A stretch of 46,021 bases of DNA, from NCBI GenBank assembly GCA_036939355.1, contig JALLAP010000089.1, forward strand, positions 1 to 46,021. Reading direction: 5' to 3'. Of the stretch, positions 35,474 to 44,235 are shown piece after piece. The position numbers were made by a program, and so were the translations under genes. The notes under the pieces are model-generated. The model worked only from the letters and a program-made list of their open reading frames with translations, was not told where the DNA came from and made no database searches. Each line of letters begins with the position of its first letter. Position 1 is the first letter of the stretch. The stretch is from Thalassiosira profunda (taxonomy: Eukaryota > Bacillariophyta > Thalassiosirophyceae > Thalassiosirales > Thalassiosiraceae).

Positions 35474-36499
35474 TTATTTCCATTTGATGCAAAACTGCTT
35501 GTGCCCAGCCTCCTCCCTCCAGTGCTCTACCTGACAGTCCTTGCTGCAATACCACGCCGCGCGGCACCTCGAGCATCGCAGGAATGTAGTCTCCAGAGGT
35601 GCTTTCTTGTTGCATTTGAAGCAGATTCTGCTTGCCGCCTTCTCGATGACTTCGATCGTCGAGATGGAGTCTTCATCCCCCGCCTCTGCGGCTCGTCGAA
35701 GCCAATGCACCCCTTTCGTGAAATCGGGATTGGCCGACGGGAGGAGTAGAAGCTCCGATACTGGATCTGGTTTGCACATAGCCAGCCCCAACAGGCTCAT
35801 TGACTTTGCATGGCCTCTCTCAATAGCTGGGGTCAACACACGGATTGCTTCTTCCGTTGACCTTTGGAGACCGTACTCACCATAATAGTGAGCTACACCC
35901 ATGTTGAAGCATGCATCATCGAAACCCTTTGTCGCTGATCCCCTCAGGTATCGCAGGTACTCCGCATCGTTGCCCTCGTCTCTCAACAATATCGCAAGCT
36001 CATACTCGGCAGGTGCGTGGCCCTGTTCGGTTGCAGCGAGATACCACCGTTTCGCTTCTTCGGGAGACTTTGGCAAACCATCTGTGCCCTCTTCATATCT
36101 CATACCAATCAAATATTGGCAATTGGGGTCTCCCTTGTTTGCGCCCAGCATCAATATCTCGATTCCCCTGTCCACATTTCTCTCTGCCCCTCCTTCCCCA
36201 TTAACGATATGCATATGGAGTGTCAGCTGGCCCTTCTCAAATCTATCCATCATTATGCTCACTTGAATATTACGGGCAGGTCTTTCCGTCCGGCAGAGCG
36301 GGCAAGTGTTGGCGAGCTGCTCCTCCTGCCTGCCAAACGTTCCTTCGACCCACGCCCTCTGCAAATGCGCGTTTCGCTGATCACTGCAGCCCCTGCACGT
36401 GCGCTTTCCGCAACAGATATTCACTACACAACGGCCCTTGTCCCAAAAGGGCGGCAGGGGCTCCAGGCAGAGCGGGCAGTCCTCCTCCGATTCTGACAT
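35474..36499 (-). CDS. RING-like/Sel1/MYND protein, intact (copy K)
   Basis: Intact, and the shortest copy (341 residues). Its acidic N-terminus is cut to MSESEED before CPLCLEPLPPFWD; RING-like ICCGKRTCRGC and CPLCRTE follow. The segment before the first Sel1 repeat is also short. Sel1 repeats: GDPNCQYLIGMRYEEGTDG, EAKRWYLAATEQGHAPAEYE, SATKGFDDACFNMGVAHYYG, EEAIRVLTPAIERGHAKSM. The MYND finger is CFKC, RCSRCRAAWYCSKDCQ, HWREEAGHKQFC. It runs in the same direction as the ankyrin-BTB gene, 51 bp downstream of it, which breaks the strand alternation seen to the left. Confidence 0.88.
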   Translation of the reverse strand: MSESEEDCPLCLEPLPPFWDKGRCVVNICCGKRTCRGCSDQRNAHLQRAWVEGTFGRQEEQLANTCPLCRTERPARNIQVSIMMDRFEKGQLTLHMHIVNGEGGAERNVDRGIEILMLGANKGDPNCQYLIGMRYEEGTDGLPKSPEEAKRWYLAATEQGHAPAEYELAILLRDEGNDAEYLRYLRGSATKGFDDACFNMGVAHYYGEYGLQRSTEEAIRVLTPAIERGHAKSMSLLGLAMCKPDPVSELLLLPSANPDFTKGVHWLRRAAEAGDEDSISTIEVIEKAASRICFKCNKKAPLETTFLRCSRCRAAWYCSKDCQVEHWREEAGHKQFCIKWK

Positions 36500-37064
36500 G
36501 ATGGCGCGTGGTTGTCAGTGTCAGCGCCCCTGTCAGCCTGGTGCCGCGTTTTGCAACTGTGCCCCTAAGTGCACCCTATCATCCAGCCCTATGCAGCGGT
36601 CCGCCAAATTATATGGCTATCAATGAAGCGGAATGCAGCGGCGCGTGGCGGAAGCGGAAAGCAGCGCGGCCGCCGTGGACCCCGGCGCGTTGACGTAGCT
36701 AGCGCAAGAGCAACCCGGCCGCTGGGCTCTGGAGCTGGGCGGGCGGGTTCCGGCCACGCTCCTCTGAGACTACGAAGGAATTAGTATCAATAAGAAAGAG
36801 GAGAGAGAAGAGCAGAGAGAGGAGGCGAGAAGAGAAGAAAAACAGTTCTCACTGCTCCCTTGCCGCCTCGGACGGCCTGGACAACGACGACAGTGGCGGC
36901 GCGGAAGCAGCCCCAGCACGCTCCGGGAGCGGCCGCATCGTTGGTGCGATTGTGTGCGTGCGGATTGTGATCGATGTCATTGGTCAGAGATAGAGGCGCG
37001 AAACGCACATCTGATGCACTCTGTGAAATATTCAGCCCGTCTCCACTGACAGAACTTCGGCAGC
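36500..37064. promoter_or_regulatory. Divergent region between copy K and the dehydrogenase gene
   Basis: No coding signal. On the K side GCGGAATGCAGCGGCG (near 36640) resembles a word in the leaders of copies E and the 43871 copy (GCAATGCAGCGCGG, GGAATGCAGCGG). A purine-only tract of about 50 bp (36791-36842, GAAAGAGGAGAGAGAAGAGC and onward) lies on the dehydrogenase side. The GAGGTGCACCTC palindrome is absent; AAGTGCACCC (36566-36576) is the closest match. Confidence 0.5.
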
Positions 37065-39653
37065 ATGCTGCGCCTTTCACCGCGTGCGATCGGCCTGAGC
37101 CGCCTCCGCCAGGGCCATATTGCAGCCGCTGCATCGTCGCTACCCTCCGCCTGCTTCAGCACCAAGCAATCGCCCCCGGAATCCGCCAACGTCGTGGTAA
37201 TCGGGGGCGGCATCGTCGGAACCTCCGTCGCCTACCACCTCGGCAAGCTCGGCGTCGACGACGTCCTTCTATTGGAGCGCGACAAGCTCACCAGCGGGAC
37301 GACGTGGCACGCCGCCGGCCTCATCAATACCTTTGGCTCGCTGTCGTCCACCTCCACCGAGATGAGAACGTACACCAAAAAGCTCTACGCGGAGATACTG
37401 CCGGAGGAAACGGGCGCGTCGTGCGGCTTCCTGGACGTAGGATTTATAGAATTGGCGTGCGATCGGGATCGATTGCACTATTACAGAAGGGTGGCCGCCT
37501 TCAATCGATTCTGCGGGGTGGATGTTCGTGAAATCACATCAGAGGAGGTCAAAGAGAGATTTCCGTTGTGCGAGACGGGCGATGTGCTGGCCGGATTTCA
37601 CGTGGCGGACGACGGGCGGGCAAATCCCCATGACGCCACGATGGCGCTTGCAAAAGGCGCGAGGCAGAATGGTGTGGAGACCTACGAGGGCGTGGCTGTC
37701 GATTCTATGACCACGTCGAAGGATGGTGCCTTCCTTCCTAAAGTTTCGGGCGTGAAACTGGCCAACGGCGCTCACATAGCTGCCAACGCTGTCGTCAATT
37801 GCGCGGGAATGTGGGCGCGACAGCTTGGAGAGCGCAACGGCGTCTGCATCCCCAACCAGGCCGCCGAGCACTACTACCTGCTCACCGATCCGATCCCGGA
37901 AGTCGATCCTTCCTGGCCCGTCATCGAGGATTCGTCGAAATGCGTGTACGTACGGCCGGAAGGCGGGGGACTCATGATCGGTCTCTTCGAATCCGCCGGG
38001 GCGCCGTGGAACGTCAATGCCATTCCGGGAGATTTCAGCTTTGGCGAAATCACCGCCGATTGGGAACGGATGGGTCCGTACCTCGAGGAGGCGATGAAGC
38101 GAGTCCCGATCTCAGAAACGGTGGGCGTGAAATCCCTCTTTTGCGGGCCCGAAAGCTTTACGCCGGACGGATGCCCGATTGTGGGAGAGTCTCCGGAGAT
38201 TCGCAACTACTACGTGGCGGCGGGGCTGAATTCCATTGGCATCTTAACCGGAGGAGGCATTGGTCGCATCGTCGCCCAGTGGGTACGCAATGGAAGGGCG
38301 CCGGGCAATGTGGACGTGACGGGAATTGCGCCCTCGCGCTTTCACCGGTACCAGAACACCCCCAAGTATCGGGCCGACCGGGTGGGAGAGACGCTGGGCA
38401 ACACCTACAAGGTCCATTATCCCGACAAGCAGCCCACCATGTGTCGCGGGGTCAAGAGATCGGCGTTGGACGACCGGCTCGCCGGGCAGAATGCGCATTT
38501 TCGCGATGTCAGCGGATGGGAGAGCCCTTCTTGGTATGCGCCTGATGCCGAGCAGGCGAAGATAGAACAGCACTCGTTCGGAAGGGAGCACTGGTTTCCC
38601 TACTGGGAAGCAGAGCATCGATCCTGTCGAGAAAAAGTGGCCCTGTTCGACATGTCCTTCATGTCGAAATTCCGCGTCGACGGCTGGGATGCCGGACGCC
38701 TGCTCAATCGCCTCTCGACCGCAAACGTCGATGGCCCGGTGGGACGGATCACCTACTGCCAATGGCTCAACGAGGACGGTCGGATGGAGGCGGACCTCAC
38801 TGTCACCAAGCTGAACGAAGAATCGTTCCTCGTGGTGGCGACGGACACGATGCACAACCACACCCTCTCGCTGATGCAACGGCAGATCACGGAGGATATG
38901 GGCGCGTTTGTACATGACGTGACGGGCGCATACACGCAAATCAATCTGCAGGGTCCGCAATCCCGCGCTCTTCTCCAGAAGCTCACTGCATGCAACCTCG
39001 ACGACTTTCCCTTCCGATCAGTGGCAGATATTGACATTGGCTATGCCTGGGTTCTGTGCGCTCGCATCACCTACGTCGGCGAGCTCGGCTACGAACTGTA
39101 CATTCCTACGGAGCACGCGTGTCATGTGTACGATGCCATCGTGGCTGCTGGAGCGGAATTTGGCCTGAAACACGCAGGCCTGCGGGCCCTTGGCTCCCTG
39201 AGAATGGAGAAAGCATACCGAGATTACGGACATGATATGGACAATACCGATACGTTGTTGGAGGTTGGCCTGGGCTTCACGTGCGACTTTGAGAAGGAGC
39301 GAGGCTTTATTGGGATGGAGCGAGTTTTGGAAGAGAAGGCATCGGTCAAAGCCCGGGGCGGACTGTCGAAGCGGCTAGCCCAAGTCCTCGTAAACGATCC
39401 GTCGCCTCTCTTGCACCACGGAGAGGTCCTCTGGCGCAACGGTGAGAGGGTGAGCGAGATAAGAGCCGCATCGTACGGCCATACCCTTGGCGGGGCAGTT
39501 GGACTTGCAATGCTCGAACGGGGCGACGGCGACCCGGTCACGAAGGATTGGATCAAAAGTGGAGAGTGGTCGATCGAGATTGCCTACGAGCATTTCCCGT
39601 GTACAGTGTCCCTCCGGCCGCTCTACGATCCGAAGAATGAGAGAATAAGATAG
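37065..39653 (+). CDS. Dimethylglycine/sarcosine dehydrogenase-like mitochondrial flavoprotein
   Basis: Single-exon, 862 residues. The basic Ser/Ala-rich N-terminus (MLRLSPRAIGLSRLRQGHIA) is a typical mitochondrial presequence. The FAD fold starts at VVVIGGGIVGTSVAYHLG (43-60). SGTTWHAAGL follows, with His82 at the place where this family links FAD covalently. The FAD domain continues to GGGIGRIVAQWVRNG (about 400). The second half is a GcvT-like folate-binding region: FDMSFMSKFRV, LQGPQSRALLQ, GELGYELYIP, LGSLRMEKAYRDYGHDMDN and HTLGGAVGLAML. The family oxidatively demethylates dimethylglycine or sarcosine, passing one carbon to tetrahydrofolate; PDH-phosphatase regulatory subunits are non-enzymatic relatives, so the exact substrate is undecided. 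Divergent from copy K; tail-to-tail with copy L (109 bp). Confidence 0.88.
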   Translation: MLRLSPRAIGLSRLRQGHIAAAASSLPSACFSTKQSPPESANVVVIGGGIVGTSVAYHLGKLGVDDVLLLERDKLTSGTTWHAAGLINTFGSLSSTSTEMRTYTKKLYAEILPEETGASCGFLDVGFIELACDRDRLHYYRRVAAFNRFCGVDVREITSEEVKERFPLCETGDVLAGFHVADDGRANPHDATMALAKGARQNGVETYEGVAVDSMTTSKDGAFLPKVSGVKLANGAHIAANAVVNCAGMWARQLGERNGVCIPNQAAEHYYLLTDPIPEVDPSWPVIEDSSKCVYVRPEGGGLMIGLFESAGAPWNVNAIPGDFSFGEITADWERMGPYLEEAMKRVPISETVGVKSLFCGPESFTPDGCPIVGESPEIRNYYVAAGLNSIGILTGGGIGRIVAQWVRNGRAPGNVDVTGIAPSRFHRYQNTPKYRADRVGETLGNTYKVHYPDKQPTMCRGVKRSALDDRLAGQNAHFRDVSGWESPSWYAPDAEQAKIEQHSFGREHWFPYWEAEHRSCREKVALFDMSFMSKFRVDGWDAGRLLNRLSTANVDGPVGRITYCQWLNEDGRMEADLTVTKLNEESFLVVATDTMHNHTLSLMQRQITEDMGAFVHDVTGAYTQINLQGPQSRALLQKLTACNLDDFPFRSVADIDIGYAWVLCARITYVGELGYELYIPTEHACHVYDAIVAAGAEFGLKHAGLRALGSLRMEKAYRDYGHDMDNTDTLLEVGLGFTCDFEKERGFIGMERVLEEKASVKARGGLSKRLAQVLVNDPSPLLHHGEVLWRNGERVSEIRAASYGHTLGGAVGLAMLERGDGDPVTKDWIKSGEWSIEIAYEHFPCTVSLRPLYDPKNERIR

Positions 39654-39762
39654 ATAGAGTGTATTTAGATTCAGGAGAGGTGCCAGTGGGCGCACTCTTC
39701 CTGATAATGAAAAGTAGGGAGTTGGGTAGGAGTGCATTTCTCTTATCTCCTCTCATTGGCTC

Positions 39763-40424
39763 TCAGCTATCCCATTTGATGCAACATAACTTATGCCCCC
39801 CATCCTCCGTTTTCCAGTGCTGTCTCTGGCAATCCTTGCTACAATACCAAGCCGCGCGGCACCTCGAGCATCGCAGGAACGTTTTCTCCGTTGGGAGTTG
39901 TTTCTGGTAGCACATGAAACATACCGAGCCAATCTCCTCGTCAATCCTTTTCAAGTGCGAGATTGCGTCTTCGTCGCCCTTCTTGGTGGCTCGGCGAAGC
40001 CAATGCACTCCTTTCGTGAAATCGGCACCGCCTGGAGAGGCGACGTCAGGTTCCCGGCAGCAGAGTGCACTTCCCAACACAAACATCGATCTCGCGTGGC
40101 CTCTCTCTGCGGCTGGTTTCAATACGCAAATCGCCCCTGCCAGGGATCTTCCGAGGCCATGCTCGCCATTGTAATGAGCCAGGCCCAGGTTGTGGCATGC
40201 ATCGTCAAAGCCCTTCGATGCCGAGCCCCTCATGTATCGCAAGTATTCCGCATCGTTTCCCTCTTTGTCCATCAATACTGCAAGATTGTACTCTGCCACT
40301 GCATGACCCTGCTCGGTGGCAGCGAGATACCACCGCTTTGCATTGTCCACCGATTTTGGTACGCCATTTCCCCTGTAGTATTGATCACCCAGCGCATATT
40401 GGCAGTTTGGGTCTCCTCTTTCTG
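39763..40424 (-). CDS. Sel1/MYND copy, 5' part missing at a sequence gap (copy L)
   Basis: Reading from the N at 40425, the family sequence enters inside the first Sel1 repeat (ERGDPNCQYALGDQYYRG) and continues in one frame: AKRWYLAATEQGHAVAEYN, SASKGFDDACHNLGLAHYNG, a degenerate EEA segment (RSLAGAICVLKPAAERGHA), then MYND CFMC, LRCSRCRAAWYCSKDCQ, HWKTEDGGHKLCC, ending KWDS. The RING half is not in the window. The frame to the stop is undamaged, so the loss may be due to the assembly join and not to gene decay. Tail-to-tail with the dehydrogenase gene. Confidence 0.8.
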
Positions 40425-40425
40425 N
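40425..40425. other. Single N joining two truncated genes
   Basis: Immediately left is the inside of a Sel1 repeat of copy L; immediately right is the unfinished end of the 40426-42416 gene. Both lie on the minus strand but in different frames. No duplicated sequence flanks this N, unlike 17811. It is most likely a scaffold join with missing or misplaced sequence. Confidence 0.75.
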
Positions 40426-42416
40426 AAGTACTGATCGGCGTCGTCTTCCTTTCCTGCTTTTGCCAACTCGACCGACGTCTGGTACTTCAGTACATAGCAG
40501 TCATATTCAAGCCCAGCCGCCTCATCATCGTACGCTCCCACATCGAGCTCCTGAGCTGTACTCTGAAACATATCTTTCACCTCGCTCAGCGTTTCCATAA
40601 TCTCCTGCAGCTCGTCCAGATCTGCTCCCAACTCAAGAGAGACAGTTGCAAGTTTGACCAAAGCTTTGGAGGCCATGCGGAGATCGCTCGTGCTATCCTT
40701 GAAGATGATTTCGAACCACGCATAATGATAGGTCCTCAGATCATTGTAAAACGCAAGATACAGCTGCAAGTTCTTGCATCCCTGGCCACCAAGCCAGTAA
40801 CTCATCGCCTGGATACCATGGGTCTCTCTCAGGCAACCTTTCCTAATGATAGCAGATTTCTTGTAACGCTCCACTTCCTCGTCGGTGGGCTTCTCCGGGT
40901 TGGCGCTCCTCTCGTTCCGCCCGTGGTCGTAGCAGAGGCTGCAATCGGGCAAGAAATAATCGCACATCTTGCGGTCAAGCACTTGCAGGGACTGGTCGTC
41001 GTATCCGTTCCCAAGGGAGGAAACGAGCTGCTCCCCCATGCTCGCCATCATCTCCTCCATCGAAAGGAGCGAGGGCGGGACATCACCAAGATCACCACGG
41101 TTGCCATTCGATTCGGCGATGAATGCACCATCACGACGGCTCTCCCCGGATGACCGCACCTCATTACTGCTGACGCAGAGTTTGCACTTCGAGATGAATA
41201 TGCCGTCCTTTTTCTTCGACCACTGATTTTTGCTGTACTCAGACTTGGGAAGATCAACCTCACAAACCGAACAGCATCGCATGGCCACTTCATCAACGTG
41301 CTCGCTGCCCTCGGACTCCAGAGAGCTGTCGTCCCAATCCTCGTACTCCCTGCCGAGCGGGGAGGTTCCCTCCGAGGTGAAGTGCGTCCACTGGAATTCC
41401 GTGGCCGTCCCGGCGAGCAAGAAGGCCTCGCACAGACCGTCGTCGTCGTACGCCAGTCGACCAACGTCGTAGTCGCCCCCCGTGTGCATGTTGCCGATGG
41501 CGTTGGTCCACAATTCCTTCTCCTTCCCCGCATCGGAAGAATCCACCACGAACAATCCCTCCTCTCGAATGGCACTCTCCTCCTCTTCTGTAAGGTTGGG
41601 CGGCATATTGTACCCCATGCCGCACCGCGCAATCACAACGTAGCCCAAGCACACATGAAACGGGTGGGTTTGGTTCGACCCGCCCAACGTCTGGCCCCGC
41701 ATAACATGCCGCCAGTGTTTGTAGTTGCCCCCATTTTCCTCGCCGAACGTGTTGTACACCATATCGCAAACTTCGGCCACGGGATCCTCGAGGTCTTCGT
41801 GGCACAGGAACCATCCCGCGATGCGTTCTTCTTTCAAGCGCTCGGGTTGGTACTTTTTGTAGTGCTCGGCGTAGCGGGTGTCCCGATCGATCAGCTTGTA
41901 CGCGTGCCACGTCCCATTCTTGGCCACGGCGTGGTGCGGGGCGGGGCTATAATAAAAATCTCCATAATAGAAGCCCGCGTCCTCGAGGGTCATGGCCTCG
42001 TCCTTCGCCCCCGATTGGACCTCGTGGGCCAATCCGAAGCAAACGCTGCCCGATGCGACCTCCATCGTTTTCGCCGGCGTCCACTGCTTGCCGAGGTCCG
42101 GGTGCGGGGGCGCGCTCGGATTGGCGAGGCGGCGCTCGATCCTCAGATTGTCCAAATCCAAGCTATCGACGTCTTCCCAAGAGGAAGCTCCATCGTCGCC
42201 TCCATCCGATACGTAGGAGGAATCGCCCTCGCGTCCCCGCGCTCCGCCCGCGGTGCATGCACCGGGCGCGGGACGACGGCCCTCTCCGGACGCCTCGACG
42301 CATCCCATGCACCGCGAAACGAACCGACCGTCCTTCTTCTTCGACCACTGGTTCTTGCTGAAGTCCTCCCGGGGGAGGGCGTCGCCGCAGCCGGCGCAGA
42401 TGCGGGTGGCCACCAT
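40426..42416 (-). CDS. Protein with two Stc1-like Cys modules, 3' end missing
   Basis: The frame is open for about 663 residues from ATG 42416 to the N at 40425, with no stop. Two nearly identical small zinc modules occur. The first is ICAGCGDALPREDFSKNQWS + KKKDGRFVSRCMGC (residues about 6-40). The second is CCSVCEVDLPKSEYSKNQWS + KKKDGIFISKCKLC (about 380-413). Their C-x2-C ... FSKNQWSKK ... C-x2-C form resembles the Stc1 domain, a LIM-like module that links RNAi to chromatin in fission yeast; in diatoms such modules occur in unrelated proteins, so function is not implied. Between them lies a Trp/Tyr/His-rich domain (GWFLCHEDLEDPVAEVCDMV), and after them a helical domain (CSLCYDHGRNERSANPEKPT, MASKALVKLATVSLELGADL). 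The real C-terminus is unknown. Confidence 0.65.
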
Positions 42417-42517
42417 GTTGTTGCAGGTTGCATCAGGTTGCGTTCTCTCTCGCTCTTATAGTTGAGGTGTTGAGAAACGTACGTACGATGTACGTCGTAC
42501 CTACGTAAGTTATTCGG
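42417..42517. promoter_or_regulatory. Upstream of the Stc1-like gene: TACGTA-rich inverted repeats
   Basis: AACGTACGTACGATGTACG followed by TCGTACCTACGTAAG (about 42477-42511) contains overlapping inverted repeats (GTACGA/TCGTAC). It lies 60-95 bp upstream of the start codon. A related CGTAGGTAC or TACGTAGG word is found upstream of ATG7, the 27031 gene and, in weaker form, the ankyrin-BTB gene. Confidence 0.45.
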
Positions 42518-42690
42518 CACAAAGTGTCCCACCCCCCCTGGGACAACTTTTTGGCCTGACCTCCGGGGGTGGGACAACTCAAAACGTCCCCATACTTGTT
42601 CCACTGTAGAGAACCCAGGGTGGGACAACTCTTCAGCTAGCCTGAGATCTCCCGGGGTGGGACAAGCGAGCGGGGGTGGGACACTTTGTG
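42518..42690. mobile_element. 173-bp element with perfect 19-bp terminal inverted repeats
   Basis: Left end CACAAAGTGTCCCACCCCC (42518-42536) is the exact reverse complement of the right end GGGGGTGGGACACTTTGTG (42672-42690). Inside are further copies of GGGTGGGACAA (near 42570, 42620 and 42656), so the interior is built from the same motif as the ends, with two rough direct units. No coding capacity and no obvious target-site duplication (TTCGG left, GAAGG right). It resembles a non-autonomous MITE or foldback element; a structured regulatory repeat is an alternative. Confidence 0.65.
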
Positions 42691-42814
42691 GAAGGTTACT
42701 GTACCATATCCTGCCGGCGAGCCTCCCATGCACATGCTCGTCGAAGTCGGACTTTAAAATACGGTTGAGATATGCAAAAACTGGCGTTACTAATTATCTC
42801 TTCTCGGCCCTCAT

Positions 42815-43871
42815 CTACTTTTGAACCCATTTGATGCAAAGCTGCTTGTGCCCCGCCTCCGCTGCCCTCCAGTGCTGCACCTGGCAGTCCTTGCTGCAGT
42901 ACCACGCCGCGCGGCACCTCGAGCATCGGAGATGTGCAGTCTCTGGAGGTGCTTTCTTGTTGCATCTGAAGCAAATGCTGCTCGCCCACTTCTCGATTGA
43001 TTCTAATTGTCTCACACAGTGTTCGTTCTCCGTCTCAGCACCCTGTCGAAGCCAATGCATTCCTTTTGTAAAATTGGGATTGGTTGGTGAAGGCGGACCA
43101 TGAGTTACCATCGCAAATCCCAGCACGCTCATCGAGTTCGCATGCCCCCTCTCCGCGGCCGGTGTCAACACCCAAATCGCCTCTTCTGTTGATTGCTGTG
43201 CACCATGCAACCCTTTGTAGTAAGCCATGCCCAGGTTGTAGCATGCTTCGTTGCAGCCTTTGGATGCCGAGCCTCTCACAGATAACGTAAGAATTCAGCA
43301 TCATTTCCCTCGACTCTCAACATTAATGCAAGATTGTACTCGGCAACCGCGTGGCCCTGCTCAGCTGCGGCAAGATACCACCGCTTTGCTTCTGCTGTCG
43401 ATTTTGGCAAACCATCCATACCCCCTTCATACCTGTTGCCAATCAAATACTGGCATTTGGGGTCTCCCTTTTCCGCTCCCAGCTTCAATATCTCGACGCC
43501 CCTCTCTACGTCTCTCTCCAATCCTCCCTCCCCATTCACGAATTTCCCCGCTAAATTGCAATACATATTCAGTGGCAACTGGCCTCTCTCAAACCTGTCT
43601 GCCATCATTGCCCCTGCATTACCCTGAGGTCTTAGGGCCGCCGGCAGAGTGCGCAAGTGTCGTTGAGCTGTTCTTCCTGCCTTCCAAACGAGCCGTCAGC
43701 GACGGCCCTGCCCAGGAACTCGTCCCGCTGATCAGTGCAGTCTTTGCACACCACCTTGCCACAGCAAATGTTCGTTACCCGACGTCCCGTATCCCAAAAG
43801 GGCCGAAGGGGTTCCAGGCAGAGCGGGCAGTCCTCCTCCATATTGCCAGCAGCAGTTTCCGATTCCGACAT
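42815..43871 (-). pseudogene. RING-like/Sel1/MYND copy with two frameshifts (copy M)
   Basis: Three segments in three frames make up one family member. The first (43871 to about 43640) starts MSESETAAGNMEED and has CPLCLEPLRPFWD, ICCGKVVCKDC and CALCRRP before a stop. The second (about 43640-43280) has RPQGNAGAMMADRFERGQL, GDPKCQYLIGNRYEGGMDG and AKRWYLAAAEQGHAVAEYN, ending at FLRYL-stop. The third (about 43276-42815) has MRGSASKGCNEACYNLGMAY and the MYND (CFRC, LRCSRCRAAWYCSKDCQ, HWRAAEAGHKQLC). At the second break CTGTGAGAGGC replaces CTGAGAGGC, a TG duplication. The leader still carries GAGGTGCACCTC (43879-43890) and a TATAAAA-like word (near 43907), so the copy may still be transcribed. 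Confidence 0.87.
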
Positions 43872-44235
43872 GGGACGTGAGGTGCACCTCTGACGGCACG
43901 AGATGCTTTTATAGCAGCTGTTGCAACTGCCTACCTACACGTGCGCGAGCCAAATAACCAGCCGAATTGACGGCGAGCAAGGAATGCAGCGGAACGCAGC
44001 GGCCGCCAGAGGACGACGCTCGGCGGGAGTTTTTTGTTTGGAGGAGCGGGACCTTCCCCTTCCCTTGGCCACTTTGATACTGATTCCTCCGTACAATTCT
44101 ACAGAGGAATTGAAAGATCTCAAAGATTTTTCACTGCAACAAAACCAAAACGCCTCGGGCCTCGCCAGCAGCAGCGCAGCCCCACCTTCACCGTCGGCCT
44201 CCACCGCGTCGACCCTCCTCTCGCCACCTCTCACC
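43872..44235. promoter_or_regulatory. Divergent region between copy M and the 5-phosphatase
   Basis: On the copy M side: the palindrome GAGGTGCACCTC (43879-43890), CTATAAAAGC on the minus strand, and the family words CCGTCAATTCGGCTGG and CCGCTGCATTCC, which occur in the same order before copies A and D/E. The plus frame is open through this region, but the conserved 5-phosphatase start is at 44236, so I treat it as non-coding. Confidence 0.55.

Noticed and set aside
40272..42416. 714-residue fusion of an Stc1-like protein with a Sel1-like tail
   Set aside because: The tail is copy L read in the wrong frame across the N; the correct Sel1 frame is different.
42518..42690. CRISPR-like or tRNA-like structure
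   Set aside because: The repeats are inverted and irregularly spaced, without spacers of constant size, and no cloverleaf can be drawn; an inverted-repeat element fits better.
4381..43871. Reading the family as bacterial Sel1 toxins or effectors acquired by transfer
   Set aside because: MYND fingers, neighbouring intron-bearing genes and the eukaryotic leader elements all point to a native eukaryotic family; base composition of the copies does not stand out.
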